From the NCBI RefSeq assembly GCF_002949735.1, contig NZ_CP026681.1:7284501-7348500 (forward strand): a stretch of DNA of 64,000 nucleotides, given 5' to 3'. The notes under the pieces are model-generated. The model worked only from the letters and a program-made list of their open reading frames with translations. It was not told where the DNA came from and ran no database searches. Shown here piece after piece: positions 26,984 to 35,762 of the stretch. This stretch comes from Nostoc sp. 'Peltigera membranacea cyanobiont' N6. Lineage in GTDB: Bacteria > Cyanobacteriota > Cyanobacteriia > Cyanobacteriales > Nostocaceae. The position numbers were made by a program, and so were the translations under genes. How positions within the stretch are numbered: the stretch's first letter is position 1; every line of letters starts with the position of its first letter.

Positions 26984-27131
26984 GAATCCGGTTTGATTTC
27001 TGAAAAGATACGTAGGGTGTGTTAGCGACAGCGTAACGCACGAAACCCTTGATAGTGGTGTGTTACGAACTTCGTTCTAACACACCCTACATACCTAATT
27101 TTGTTCAAAAATCAAATAGGAGTCCTATAGG
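26979..27131. mobile_element. Family C element enclosing a nested palindromic repeat
   Basis: The left end TATAGGAATCCGGTTTGATT and right end (complement CTATAGGACTCCTATTTGAT) match the ends of the element at 5342-5470. The interior is the GTAGGGTGTGTTAG palindrome (27012-27090). The TAG closing the NACHT remnant is part of the left end. The inverted ends and different contents suggest a non-autonomous mobile unit; no transposase is seen. Confidence 0.6.
27012..27090. repeat. GTAGGGTGTGTTA...TAACACACCCTAC palindromic repeat
   Basis: GTAGGGTGTGTTAGCG at the left and CTAACACACCCTAC at the right form a 14-bp stem, with GCGTAACGCAC and GTGTGTTACG making an inner stem. The same module lies within different outer ends at 32671-32778 and, partially, at 408-440. 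Confidence 0.8.
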
Positions 27132-27174
27132 TGATTAAGCAACAATAGAAAAATGAAAAGCTAGCCAAATAAAT

Positions 27175-27342
27175 AACAATGCAAGCCGATGCATTAACAA
27201 TGCAAGCCGATGCATTAACAATGCAAGCCGATGCATTAACAATGCAAGCCGATGCATTAACAATGCAAGCCGACGCATTAACAATGTAAGCAGACGCATT
27301 AACAATGCAAGCCGATGCATTAACAATGCAAGCCGACGCATT
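27175..27342. repeat. Eight-copy 21-bp tandem satellite
   Basis: Eight contiguous copies of AACAATGCAAGCCGATGCAT plus T, with few substitutions (GACGCATT variants; one GTAAGCAGACG). There is no spacer, so it is not CRISPR. Each copy holds ATGCAAGCCGATGCAT, an interrupted palindrome (ATGCA...TGCAT). Minus-strand frames over it give artefactual heptad peptides. It lies just before the 3' end of the globin gene. Confidence 0.93.
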
Positions 27343-27397
27343 AGTATTGTAGGGTATTGCCAAATTAATTAATGAAATGCTGTACTAAATTCTGTCG

Positions 27398-27859
27398 TTA
27401 TAAATGCACAAGCTGTTGTTTTCTCTCTTCACCCATATATATCTCATCTTCTCTGTGAATGAACACTTCTGACAATGCCTGATAAGCTTCACTCCAAGCC
27501 GCCATCACTTCTTCTGTAGCAGCTTCTCCCAAAACATCTTTCATCGCTTGCAGTAAACTTTCCCCGACAATAGGATATTGCTCTGGTGTAACATGAGTCT
27601 GCACATGACGACGGACAATCTTCTCTACCATCGACTTTAAAGCAGGCAAATTATCAATTTGATTGGCATAGCTATAAACTGCTGTAGCTAATCTCGCAGG
27701 CTGAGAACCATCTGCTTGAGCCGCCATACTAAATTGTTCTCTAACCTCTGGATGATTTTGAAACATAATTTCATACATCCGAGTTGTGATTTGCTCACCG
27801 TTCTTTTTCAAAACAGGTGCTGTAGATTTGACGATATCTATTGTTTGTTGGCTAACCAT
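27398..27859 (-). CDS. Flavohaemoglobin-like single-domain globin
   Basis: A 153-aa haem protein equivalent to the globin part of flavohaemoglobin without the reductase. Key residues are Tyr29 (B10, in TRMYE), Gln53 (E7, GSQPARL), His85 as proximal ligand (VRRHVQTHV), Tyr95 (PEQYPIVG) and the terminal FIHREDEIY block. The Tyr-Gln pair stabilises bound O2 and favours NO dioxygenation or O2 sensing; an external reductase would be needed. Start ATG at 27859. No NO-responsive regulator is adjacent. The gene is bordered by a 21-bp satellite at its 3' side. Confidence 0.93.
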   Translation of the reverse strand: MVSQQTIDIVKSTAPVLKKNGEQITTRMYEIMFQNHPEVREQFSMAAQADGSQPARLATAVYSYANQIDNLPALKSMVEKIVRRHVQTHVTPEQYPIVGESLLQAMKDVLGEAATEEVMAAWSEAYQALSEVFIHREDEIYMGEERKQQLVHL

Positions 27860-28005
27860 AGTTTTTCAACCACTTGGAATATTGATTGACTTCACTTTAG
27901 TGATTATTCCTATTGGTTACTATGAGCTAGCTCAGTTAAGGAGTAATAAATGAAAATGTAAGAATGCAGGTATGTACATCGATAATTTATCAAGCCGCAC
28001 CTTAG

Positions 28006-29505
28006 ATGCATACTATCACTATAAAGTCAACAACAAAAGCCTGGGCAGGTGCGATACCTTCTCTACGAGAGGCTACGCCAACGGTGAACTTTCCTGCGGA
28101 ACGCTGCGCGAACGCTAACGCAGAACCAGCTACAGAATTTCCCTCTACGCAATTGCCAATTATCTCTGGTAAAATTCCAGAAGGTTTGCGTGGCACTCTT
28201 TACCGCAATGGCCCCGCACGACTAGAACGCGGTGGCATTCGCATGGGACACTGGTTTGATGGAGATGGGGCAATTCTGGCTGTAAATTTTACCGATGCAG
28301 TTGCAACCGGGGTTTATCGCTACGTGCAAACCTCTGGCTATCAAGAAGAAGCAGCAGCAGGTAAACTACTCTACGGCAATTATGGGATGACTGCACCAGG
28401 GCCAATTTGGAATCAATGGCAAAAGCCCGTTAAGAATGCTGCCAATACCTCAGTGCTAGCACTCCCAGATAAACTTTTGGCACTGTGGGAAGGTGGTAAA
28501 CCCCACGCCCTCGATTTACAAACTTTAGAAACTTTGGGCGAAGATGATTTAGGGGGATTAACTAAAGGATTAAACTATTCCGCGCATTGTAAGCGTGACA
28601 AGCAAACAGGGGAGATTTTTAACTTTGGTATTAGTCCTGGAAAAAATGCGACGCTGAATATTTACAAAAGCGATTCCACTGGACGGATTATCCAACAAGC
28701 CGCATACCAGCTAGATGGTGTACCATTGGTGCATGATTTTGTTTTAGCAGGACAGTATATTGTATTTTTCCTTCCGCCAGTGCGGTTGAATGTCTTACCG
28801 GTGCTAATAGGAATAAGCAGCTATAGTGATTCTCTAAAGTGGCAACCTAAATTAGGAACTCAGATTTTAGTTATTGACCGAGAAACTCTATCTGTAGTCA
28901 GTCGTGGAGAAACCGAACCTTGGTATCAATGGCATTTTGCTAATGGTTATGTAGATGCTAGCGGTTCAGTAATTGTGGATATTGCCCGTTATGAAGATTT
29001 TCAAACTAACCAATATCTCAAGGAAGTAGCAACAGGTGAGACTCACACCCCAGCTAAAAGCACACTAACGCGAGTTCATTTGCATCCTCAAACTGGCAAA
29101 GTTACGTCAATTCAGCAACTATTAAACGAAAATTGTGAATTTCCGACAGTACCACAGCAAAATGTGGGGCAAGCTTCTCGGTACACATATATGTCAACAT
29201 CACGTTCGGGAACAGATATTAGCCAAGAAATGTTAAATGCGATCGCTCGTTTCGATCGCAAAACCGAAACTCTCACCGAAGCAGACTTTGGAGAGAACCG
29301 TTATCCTTCAGAACCCATCCACGCCCAAGATACCCAAAACCCCGAACAAAGTTGGCTGCTAACCGTCGTCTACGATGGTAATTCTCATCGTAGCGAAGTT
29401 TGGGTATTTGATAGCGATCGCCTGGATGCCGAACCAGTTTGCAAACTAGGATTACCTACCGTCATTCCCCACAGCTTCCACGGCACTTGGAACCCAGCTA
29501 AATAA
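28006..29505 (+). CDS. Carotenoid oxygenase (apocarotenoid 15,15'-oxygenase type)
   Basis: A 499-aa non-haem iron dioxygenase of the RPE65/CCD family, which cleaves apocarotenals to retinal-like products. Four iron-binding histidines appear at His194 (NYSAHC), His243 (LVHDF), His310 (QWHFANGY) and His492 (HSFHGTW), at spacings like those of the Synechocystis enzyme. LRGTLYRNGP and GHWFDGDG are N-terminal family blocks. Residues about 18-41 (SLREATPTVNFPAERCANAN) are encoded by dispersed-repeat sequence (28050-28125) and interrupt the usual short N-terminus, apparently as an in-frame insertion. Start ATG at 28006. Single gene. Confidence 0.92.
   Translation: MHTITIKSTTKAWAGAIPSLREATPTVNFPAERCANANAEPATEFPSTQLPIISGKIPEGLRGTLYRNGPARLERGGIRMGHWFDGDGAILAVNFTDAVATGVYRYVQTSGYQEEAAAGKLLYGNYGMTAPGPIWNQWQKPVKNAANTSVLALPDKLLALWEGGKPHALDLQTLETLGEDDLGGLTKGLNYSAHCKRDKQTGEIFNFGISPGKNATLNIYKSDSTGRIIQQAAYQLDGVPLVHDFVLAGQYIVFFLPPVRLNVLPVLIGISSYSDSLKWQPKLGTQILVIDRETLSVVSRGETEPWYQWHFANGYVDASGSVIVDIARYEDFQTNQYLKEVATGETHTPAKSTLTRVHLHPQTGKVTSIQQLLNENCEFPTVPQQNVGQASRYTYMSTSRSGTDISQEMLNAIARFDRKTETLTEADFGENRYPSEPIHAQDTQNPEQSWLLTVVYDGNSHRSEVWVFDSDRLDAEPVCKLGLPTVIPHSFHGTWNPAK
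28050..28125. repeat. Repeat-derived insertion in the oxygenase N-terminus
   Basis: CTCTACGAGAGGCTACGCCA and GCTGCGCGAACGCTAACGC are phrases typical of intergenic short repeats in Nostoc; similar phrases lie at 39575-39625 and 15467-15482. Here they are translated without a frameshift. Confidence 0.55.
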
Positions 29506-29965
29506 GCCTTTCCGTTCCTCCTGCATTAAAACAACAACACTAAGTAAAAACCCATAGCATTGAGCAGACATAATTCATCGCATCCGTTCAATTGAGCGAT
29601 CGGGTGCGATTAATTATGCGATCGTTATTCACTTACTTTTTATACTGGCTTGTATGCAATATTGCAGAAAACTGTATTGTACTTTGAGGGATGTTTTGCA
29701 AAAATTGCAATACGGATAAAAACAGTCAAGCAAATTTAGATTTATTCCGTCCACTAATGACAGCACATGAATCGAGACGAAAAACTGCCTACACAGACTT
29801 AGTTTGATATAATCCCAGACTCACAATGTTTTAGCGCAACGGCTGGAACACTCTCATTGCATAAGATCCATCTACAAAGGTTGATTGCTGCAAAGAAATA
29901 TGCTTAAAAATCGGTTCGTGCTGATAAATTTATGAGAAGTCAATATTTACCTCCAATCACCACTC
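29506..29965. other. Spacer, no gene seen
   Basis: A/T-rich with HIP1-related palindromes at about 29596-29625. It must contain the promoter of the response regulator gene. Nothing further recognised. Confidence 0.5.
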
Positions 29966-30616
29966 ATGAAAATCTTACTTATTGATGACCACCAATTAAT
30001 TTTAACTGGAACCTTTAACCTCCTCCAACAACAATATCCAAAAGCCGATATTGTCAAGGTCAAAACGGTATATGATGCTCTAGAAGAGATTGCCACTTCT
30101 TCCTTTGAATTGATTTTCATGGATTTATCAATACCAGAAAAAGCAGGGACGATCGCCCAAATTGATACAGGGATAAACCTCCTTCAAAAATTACTCCAGA
30201 AATATCCCCAGCAGAATTTTTTGGTGCAAAGTAGTTATGTAAAAGCATTAGTCAGGATAAAATACGAGATTGATGAGCATCAAGGCGGATTTGCGATCGC
30301 AGACAAAGGATTATCAGAACAGGAAATGTTAACTCGTGTCTATATAGCAATTCAAGGTGCAACCCACACACAAGACATCAAAAATGGCTTAGAACTAAAG
30401 CCAGAGTGGTTAGAAGTTTTGAAATTGGCATTTGAAAAAGGATTAACAGATAAACTAATCTCCGAACAGATGTATAGGTCTGAACGTGCAGTGCGTACAT
30501 ATTGGACAAAAATTCAAGATGTTCTCGGACTTTATCCAGAAGATTGCAAAAAACAGGGAAAAAATATCCGTATTCAAACAGAGATTCTGGCTAGAAAAGA
30601 AGGATTAATTGATTAG
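29966..30616 (+). CDS. Response regulator with C-terminal HTH
   Basis: A 216-aa regulator. Residues 1-125 are a receiver domain: acidic pocket LLIDDHQ (Asp7, Asp8), phosphorylation site Asp53 in FMDLSIPEK, and Lys in IADKGLS. The C-terminal part (about 145-200) has a LuxR-like HTH, EKGLTDKLISEQMYRSERAV. The loop after the phosphorylation site (EKAGTIAQIDTGINLL) is longer than in typical NarL proteins. It is followed after 44 bp by a CHASE2 histidine kinase gene on the same strand, surely its partner. Confidence 0.88.
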   Translation: MKILLIDDHQLILTGTFNLLQQQYPKADIVKVKTVYDALEEIATSSFELIFMDLSIPEKAGTIAQIDTGINLLQKLLQKYPQQNFLVQSSYVKALVRIKYEIDEHQGGFAIADKGLSEQEMLTRVYIAIQGATHTQDIKNGLELKPEWLEVLKLAFEKGLTDKLISEQMYRSERAVRTYWTKIQDVLGLYPEDCKKQGKNIRIQTEILARKEGLID

Positions 30617-30660
30617 TTATTTGTGAGCTAGGGTGGAAATTAAAACTAAAAAACCTGCTT

Positions 30661-32568
30661 ATGGTATGGATTAATCGAAGAATAATTCCGGCTGAAATCA
30701 AAATTCTGCTCCTAGCATCACTTCCAGGAACAGTATTTTTGATAATTGTAGTAATTGCCCGGTTATGTGGTTTATTGCAAAATTTTGAATTGATGACGTT
30801 GGACACATTTTTGCGTTTGCGTCCTCTGGAAAAAACTGATGATAAAGTTGTAATTGTGGGTATTGATGAGAAAGATATCCGCAGTTTAAAAAACTATCCA
30901 ATTTCAGATAGAGAACTTGCCAAACTGATTAAAAAAATCCAAAATTATAAACCTATTGCAATTGGTCTTGACATAGTTCGAGATTTATCTGTTGAACCTG
31001 GTCATAAAGAATTAGTCCAGGTATTTCAGGACTATAAAAACATAATTGGCATCGAAAAAATATTACCTCCAGATCCAATTTTTGCACCGCCACAACTACC
31101 GCCAAAACAAATAGGTTTTTCTGACATAGTAGCAGATAAAGATAGTCAATATCGCCGCTACTTACTTTTGACACCATCACCTCAAAACCCCAACAACCCT
31201 CAACAATATAAATATTCTTTTGGACTTCAATTGGCAAAAGCTTATTTATCTGCCCAAAATATTAATATTGAAAATGGGATAATTGACGAATCGACAATCA
31301 GATTTAAAACAACAGAAATCACTCCTTTCTCATCTAATTCTGGAGGATATGTCAACGAAGACGATAGCGGATTAAAGATATTAATTAACTTTCGCAATAG
31401 TAGTAAACCATTCAATATTTTATCATTGAATGATATTAAAAATGATAATTTCAATCCTAATTTACTACAAGATAAAATCGTTTTAATTGGGATCGTGGCT
31501 ACCAGTGTTCCTGATTTAGTAAATACTTCTGCAATTGCTACTCAACAAATTAGCGGACAAATCTATGGAGTAGAATTTCATGCTCATGCTTGTTCTCAGA
31601 TAATTAATGCAGTGATGAACGGACGACCATTGTTAAAAGTTTGGTCGGACGAGTGGGAATATTTATGGATAATAGTTTGGGGTTGTTATCCAATAATTAT
31701 TTTTTGGTTAACACAATCTTTATGGAAGAATTTATTAGCTGTAGTTGTAGTAACTTTTGCCTTATTTGGTATAGGTTACTTGCTTATTTTATCCGGTTGG
31801 TGGATTCCCATAGGAGCGAGTTTATTGACCTTAACAGTAAATGGGTTAGGGTTGAGTGGATTCGCATTCGCTTTATATCAAAACAACCAAGTATTTAAAA
31901 TTAAAATGAACGAACGCCAGCATACAATTGAATATGCATTTACTGTGATTCATAATGGCCCTCTACAAACTTTAGCAAATGTCTTGAGACAGATGCAGGC
32001 TCAAGATTGGTCACATGATGAATTAAAATCACAGTTAGAAAAACTTAATTATGAAATTCGAGAAATTGGCGAATATTTAAAGCTGGAGACTTTATCTCAA
32101 GAAGAAAGTCTTCGTTTAGGTAGCGGGTTAAAAATTGACTTAAAAAGCCCGATACATGAACTTTTTTATGTAGTATATTCTAGTACCCTAGAACGATGCG
32201 ATCTAGAATACTTAAAAAATATTAAGGTGAAAATTCGTATATTTGAACCAGTAGATGAGAAGTATTTAAGTGTTCAGAATAAACAAGAGCTTTGTTTATT
32301 TCTGGAAGAAGCTTTATGTAACGTAGGTAAACATGCTAAAGATGTCAAACGCATCGAAGCTATTGGTAAAAAAGATAATGATTCGTATACTCTTAGGATT
32401 CAAGATAATGGTTCTGGATTGATTTCATCTTTAGAAAGTAAAGGAACAAAACAACTAAAAAATATTGCCAAAAACTTGGGTGGTAATTTTAAGCGTGAAA
32501 CCCTCTCTCCCAAAGGAACGGTCTGTGAAATTACTTGGAAGTTAGCAAACACTAAAAGTAGTAATTAG
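30661..32568 (+). CDS. CHASE2-domain sensor histidine kinase
   Basis: A 635-aa membrane sensor. Residues 15-37 are the first membrane helix, about 45-320 an extracytoplasmic CHASE2 domain (VVIVGIDEKDIRSL, then GVEFHAHACSQIINA), and about 330-400 three closely spaced helices. The kinase core has His431 in TVIHNGPLQTLANVL as likely phosphoacceptor (an HPK7/LiaS-like H-N-x-P-L-Q arrangement) and a HATPase domain with LFLEEALCNVGKHAK (N box) and IQDNGSG (G1). CHASE2 ligands are largely unknown. Pairs with the response regulator just upstream; the two form an operon-like unit with the regulator first. Confidence 0.9.
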   Translation: MVWINRRIIPAEIKILLLASLPGTVFLIIVVIARLCGLLQNFELMTLDTFLRLRPLEKTDDKVVIVGIDEKDIRSLKNYPISDRELAKLIKKIQNYKPIAIGLDIVRDLSVEPGHKELVQVFQDYKNIIGIEKILPPDPIFAPPQLPPKQIGFSDIVADKDSQYRRYLLLTPSPQNPNNPQQYKYSFGLQLAKAYLSAQNINIENGIIDESTIRFKTTEITPFSSNSGGYVNEDDSGLKILINFRNSSKPFNILSLNDIKNDNFNPNLLQDKIVLIGIVATSVPDLVNTSAIATQQISGQIYGVEFHAHACSQIINAVMNGRPLLKVWSDEWEYLWIIVWGCYPIIIFWLTQSLWKNLLAVVVVTFALFGIGYLLILSGWWIPIGASLLTLTVNGLGLSGFAFALYQNNQVFKIKMNERQHTIEYAFTVIHNGPLQTLANVLRQMQAQDWSHDELKSQLEKLNYEIREIGEYLKLETLSQEESLRLGSGLKIDLKSPIHELFYVVYSSTLERCDLEYLKNIKVKIRIFEPVDEKYLSVQNKQELCLFLEEALCNVGKHAKDVKRIEAIGKKDNDSYTLRIQDNGSGLISSLESKGTKQLKNIAKNLGGNFKRETLSPKGTVCEITWKLANTKSSN

Positions 32569-32642
32569 ATGCTTTGCAATACTTCTCTGTTAAGACAAAA
32601 AGAAGGTAGATTACTTTTATGCCCCAATAGGCGATCGTTAAG

Positions 32643-32805
32643 AGAGCATTTATAAAGTAAACCTTAAATTGTAGGGTGTGTTAAAGCAGCGCGTAACGCA
32701 CCTGAAAATATGGTGCGTTACGGCTGAATTAGACTTTCTCAAACCCTCAAATTCTTACACAGCCGTAACACACCCTACTTCATATTTACTTTATAAATAG
32801 GCTCT
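32643..32805. mobile_element. MITE-like element, family E ends around the palindromic module
   Basis: Left end AGAGCATTTATAAAGTAAA and right end (complement AGAGCCTATTTATAAAGTAA) are inverted with one indel. Inside is the GTAGGGTGTGTTA palindrome at 32671-32778, the same module that at 27012 lies within family C ends. Confidence 0.6.
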
Positions 32806-32847
32806 AAATCGGTGCATCTCAAAGAATTCTGCTGTATACAATATTTG

Positions 32848-32870
32848 TTGGGTGGGCATCGCCCACCCAA
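32848..32870 (-). repeat. Perfect hairpin repeat after glgB
   Basis: TTGGGTGGGC, ATC-type loop, GCCCACCCAA. It belongs to the GGGTGGGCATC repeat group (see 55383 and 56537). It may end glgB transcription, though no T run follows. Confidence 0.6.
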
Positions 32871-32875
32871 AATTA

Positions 32876-35167
32876 TTATCCAGTTACCTCAGCAGTCTTC
32901 TTCTTATCCAACTTGAGAATCAACACTCCCAAAGGTGGCAAACACAAATCCAGCGAATAGGGACGACTGTGCAAAGACCAATCATCCGTCCACTTACCAC
33001 CTAAGTTGCCCATATTGCTGCCGCCATACTGACGCGCATCACTATTGAACAACTCAGTATAAAATCCCTTTTGTGGTACACCAATGCGGTAGTGAGAATG
33101 GGGTTGCGGTGTAAAATTGCAAACCACGATCGCAAAATCATCCGAATCCTTGTCACGTCGCATGAAAGAAACTACACTATGACGATTGTCGCTACAGTCA
33201 ATCCACTCAAACCCGGGTTCAGCAAAATCCTGAGTGTACAAAACTGGTTCAGAACGGTAGAGATGGTTCAATTCCTGGAAAAACGTTTTTAACTGTTGGT
33301 GAGCTTCATTCTGCAATAAATGCCACTCCAAATCTGCCCAAGCATTCCACTCACTCCACTGCCCAAACTCCATACTCATAAACATGGTTTTCTTGCCTGG
33401 GTGAGCAAACATATAGCTAAATAAACAACGTACATTAGCTAACTTCTGCCATGTATCCCCCGGCATTTTACCGATGATATTGCTCTTGCCATGCACCACT
33501 TCATCGTGAGACAGGGCCAGCATGAAGTTCTCACTGTGGTTGTACCACATACTAAAGGTGATATTGTTTTGGTGGAACTGACGAAACCAAGGGTCCATGC
33601 TGAAATAATCCAGCATATCGTGCATCCACCCCATATCCCACTTCAAGTTAAAGCCTAATCCGCCTGTGTAGGTGGGCCAAGATACCATTGGCCAAGAAGT
33701 AGATTCTTCAGCAATTGAGAGAATGCCGGGGAAATAGCTAAAGATAGTGTGATTTACCTGACGCAGAAAATCTGCTGCTTCTAGGTTTTCTCTGCCACCA
33801 TACTGATTTGGCAGCCATTCTCCTGGTTCGCGGCAATAGTCGTTATAAAGCATTGAGGCAACAGCATCAACACGAATCCCGTCAATATGATACTTGTCAA
33901 ACCAAAAGAGGGCATTTGCTGCTAAGAAATTACAGACTTCATGGCGACCGTAGTTGAACACCAAAGTACCCCATCCTTTGTGTTCGCCTTTGCGGGGGTC
34001 AGCGTGTTCGTAGAGGTGGCTACCATCAAAGAAAGCTAAACCATGCCCATCTTTGGGGAAGTGGCCAGGAACCCAATCTACAATTATCCCTAGCTCGTTT
34101 TGGTGACATTTGTCAACAAAATACATGAAATCTTCAGGGCTGCCAAAACGGGAGGTAGGGGCATAGTACCCAGTTACTTGATAACCCCAAGAACCATCAA
34201 AGGGATGTTCCGCAATGGGAAGTATTTCTATATGCGTGTATCCCAATTCTTTGACATAAGGAATGAGTCGCTCGGCTAGTTCCCGATAGGTAAGGAAACG
34301 TGCGCCCGGCTTAAGTTCAGAAACAACAACTACCGGTTCAGTTTCACCATTTGGCAGTTTAGCAGGTTCAGCACTGGAAGCGTGTAGCCAAGAGCCTAAA
34401 TGCACTTCATAAACTGAGACGGGCTGGGTAAGTGGTTCGGTGCGCCGCCGCTTTGCCATCCAGTTTTCGTCATCCCAACTGTAGGAATCTAAATCAGTGA
34501 CAATAGATGCCGTTTTCGGGCGGGGTTCCTGCTGGAAACCGTAGGGATCGGATTTTTCGTAAATGTGTCCTTCAAAATTTTTGATTTCATATTTGTAATG
34601 CTCTCCCACACCGATTTCAGGAATAAACAACTCCCAAATTCCGGTGGGGCCTTTACGCATTTGGTGTTTCCGCCCATCCCAGAGGTTGAAATCTCCGAGC
34701 AATGAAACATTACGCGCGTTGGGTGCCCAAACTGCAAAATAAACGCCTTTAACACCGCCTATTTCCGTGGGGTGCGCTCCCAATTTTTCGTATATTCGGT
34801 GATGGTTCCCTTCACTAAACAAATGCAAATCAAAGTCTGTCAAGTTGGGGGAACGGAAAGCGTAAGGATCGTAAGTGACACGCTCATGTTCCCCTTCTTT
34901 AATCCGTAACTGGTAGTTTGCCAGTTCTGCGGTTTCAATAGTGCATTCAAAAAAATGGGGATGATGCACTGCTTGCATTGGGTATTCTTTCCGTTGTTCA
35001 GGAATAACCACCCACACTGCACTTGCATTTGGTAGGTAGGCCCGCACAGCCCAGACAGTTTTGCCGTCTTGTTGTATGGGATGAGAACCTAGTATTTCAA
35101 AGGGATCGTTGTGCTGATTCCAAACGATGCTGTTAACCTGTTCAGGGGCGATCGTGGTCATGGACAT
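32876..35167 (-). CDS. glgB: 1,4-alpha-glucan branching enzyme
   Basis: A 763-aa GH13 enzyme that makes alpha-1,6 branches in glycogen. The N-terminal part (about 1-110 and 120-220) holds the two CBM48-type beta domains (WNQHNDPFEILGSHP; YFAVWAPNARNVSLLGDFN). The catalytic barrel has VYEVHLGSW, the nucleophile Asp in DGIRVDAVASM, the acid Glu in SIAEEST and the transition-state Asp in LSHDEVVHGK. The C-terminal beta domain ends VLILKL. Length is normal for two-CBM48 cyanobacterial GlgB. A second ATG two codons in (35161) is equally possible. No other glg gene is adjacent. Confidence 0.97.
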   Translation of the reverse strand: MSMTTIAPEQVNSIVWNQHNDPFEILGSHPIQQDGKTVWAVRAYLPNASAVWVVIPEQRKEYPMQAVHHPHFFECTIETAELANYQLRIKEGEHERVTYDPYAFRSPNLTDFDLHLFSEGNHHRIYEKLGAHPTEIGGVKGVYFAVWAPNARNVSLLGDFNLWDGRKHQMRKGPTGIWELFIPEIGVGEHYKYEIKNFEGHIYEKSDPYGFQQEPRPKTASIVTDLDSYSWDDENWMAKRRRTEPLTQPVSVYEVHLGSWLHASSAEPAKLPNGETEPVVVVSELKPGARFLTYRELAERLIPYVKELGYTHIEILPIAEHPFDGSWGYQVTGYYAPTSRFGSPEDFMYFVDKCHQNELGIIVDWVPGHFPKDGHGLAFFDGSHLYEHADPRKGEHKGWGTLVFNYGRHEVCNFLAANALFWFDKYHIDGIRVDAVASMLYNDYCREPGEWLPNQYGGRENLEAADFLRQVNHTIFSYFPGILSIAEESTSWPMVSWPTYTGGLGFNLKWDMGWMHDMLDYFSMDPWFRQFHQNNITFSMWYNHSENFMLALSHDEVVHGKSNIIGKMPGDTWQKLANVRCLFSYMFAHPGKKTMFMSMEFGQWSEWNAWADLEWHLLQNEAHQQLKTFFQELNHLYRSEPVLYTQDFAEPGFEWIDCSDNRHSVVSFMRRDKDSDDFAIVVCNFTPQPHSHYRIGVPQKGFYTELFNSDARQYGGSNMGNLGGKWTDDWSLHSRPYSLDLCLPPLGVLILKLDKKKTAEVTG

Positions 35168-35372
35168 GAAGCTACCTACGTGAAATAACGTGATTGACTA
35201 AATCTACTTTTTTAATATCTATATATATTCTTTACATTTATTTGCAATTTTGTCGCCACCGTTATCCTACCTCAGAATGGGATTTTGGGTATGGGGCATT
35301 GGGAACAGGGAATTGGGAACGGGAAATTGGGGAAATATCTTGACTTTTGAGCCTTGAGTAATTACTAATTTA

Positions 35373-35708
35373 TCAAAAATTTAAAAACGGGAAAAACTGA
35401 AATAATGTTTTACGTAGGCGAAGCAAGAAAATCTGTTCCCGAATTTTGGGGTCTAGTTTTGGTGGTGGGACTTCTTGTAGCTGCGCTTGTAATTGAATAT
35501 ATTCGGCAGCTGTTAGGAATCTTCCATCAATTGGCGATCGCGCTTCTATGATAATCTGTGTCCGTAATATTTCTTCTGGTGTATCCTCTGGTGGGGGTAA
35601 TGCTATGACTACTGACGATCCCCAATAGCCACTCAACACAAAAAAACTTGCAACGATCGCAACTAGACCCAGAAATTTTACCGTTTTTTTCGCTTTAACT
35701 CTCCCCAT
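35373..35708 (-). CDS. Membrane-anchored hypothetical protein
   Basis: About 111 aa, starting MGRVKAKKTVKF. Residues 9-30 are a hydrophobic signal/anchor (FLGLVAIVASFFVLSG), followed by a Pro-rich linker (ALPPPEDTPEE) and a helical part containing ARSPIDGRFLTAAEYIQLQA, a block common in conserved cyanobacterial proteins of unknown function. The frame extends 18 codons further, but that part looks untranslated. Transcribed just upstream of nothing and 200 bp from the glgB start. Function unknown. Confidence 0.65.
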   Translation of the reverse strand: MGRVKAKKTVKFLGLVAIVASFFVLSGYWGSSVVIALPPPEDTPEEILRTQIIIEARSPIDGRFLTAAEYIQLQAQLQEVPPPKLDPKIREQIFLLRLRKTLFQFFPFLNF

Positions 35709-35762
35709 TTCTTGAACTGCGTTCACAACGCAGCATGAAAATCTGTTTTCCCTATGCCCCAT

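Larger units (their letters stand above)
32569..32875. other. Spacer filled by repeats
   Basis: Contains the 163-bp inverted-repeat element (32643-32805) and a GGTGGGC hairpin (32848-32870) just past the glgB stop. No gene. Confidence 0.6.

Noticed and set aside
27175..27342. CRISPR array
   Set aside because: Units are contiguous 21-mers with no unique spacers and no cas genes nearby.
27112..27363. Heptad-repeat minus-strand frames over the 21-bp satellite
   Set aside because: Two frames are open by periodicity alone; no start signal and no recognisable protein.
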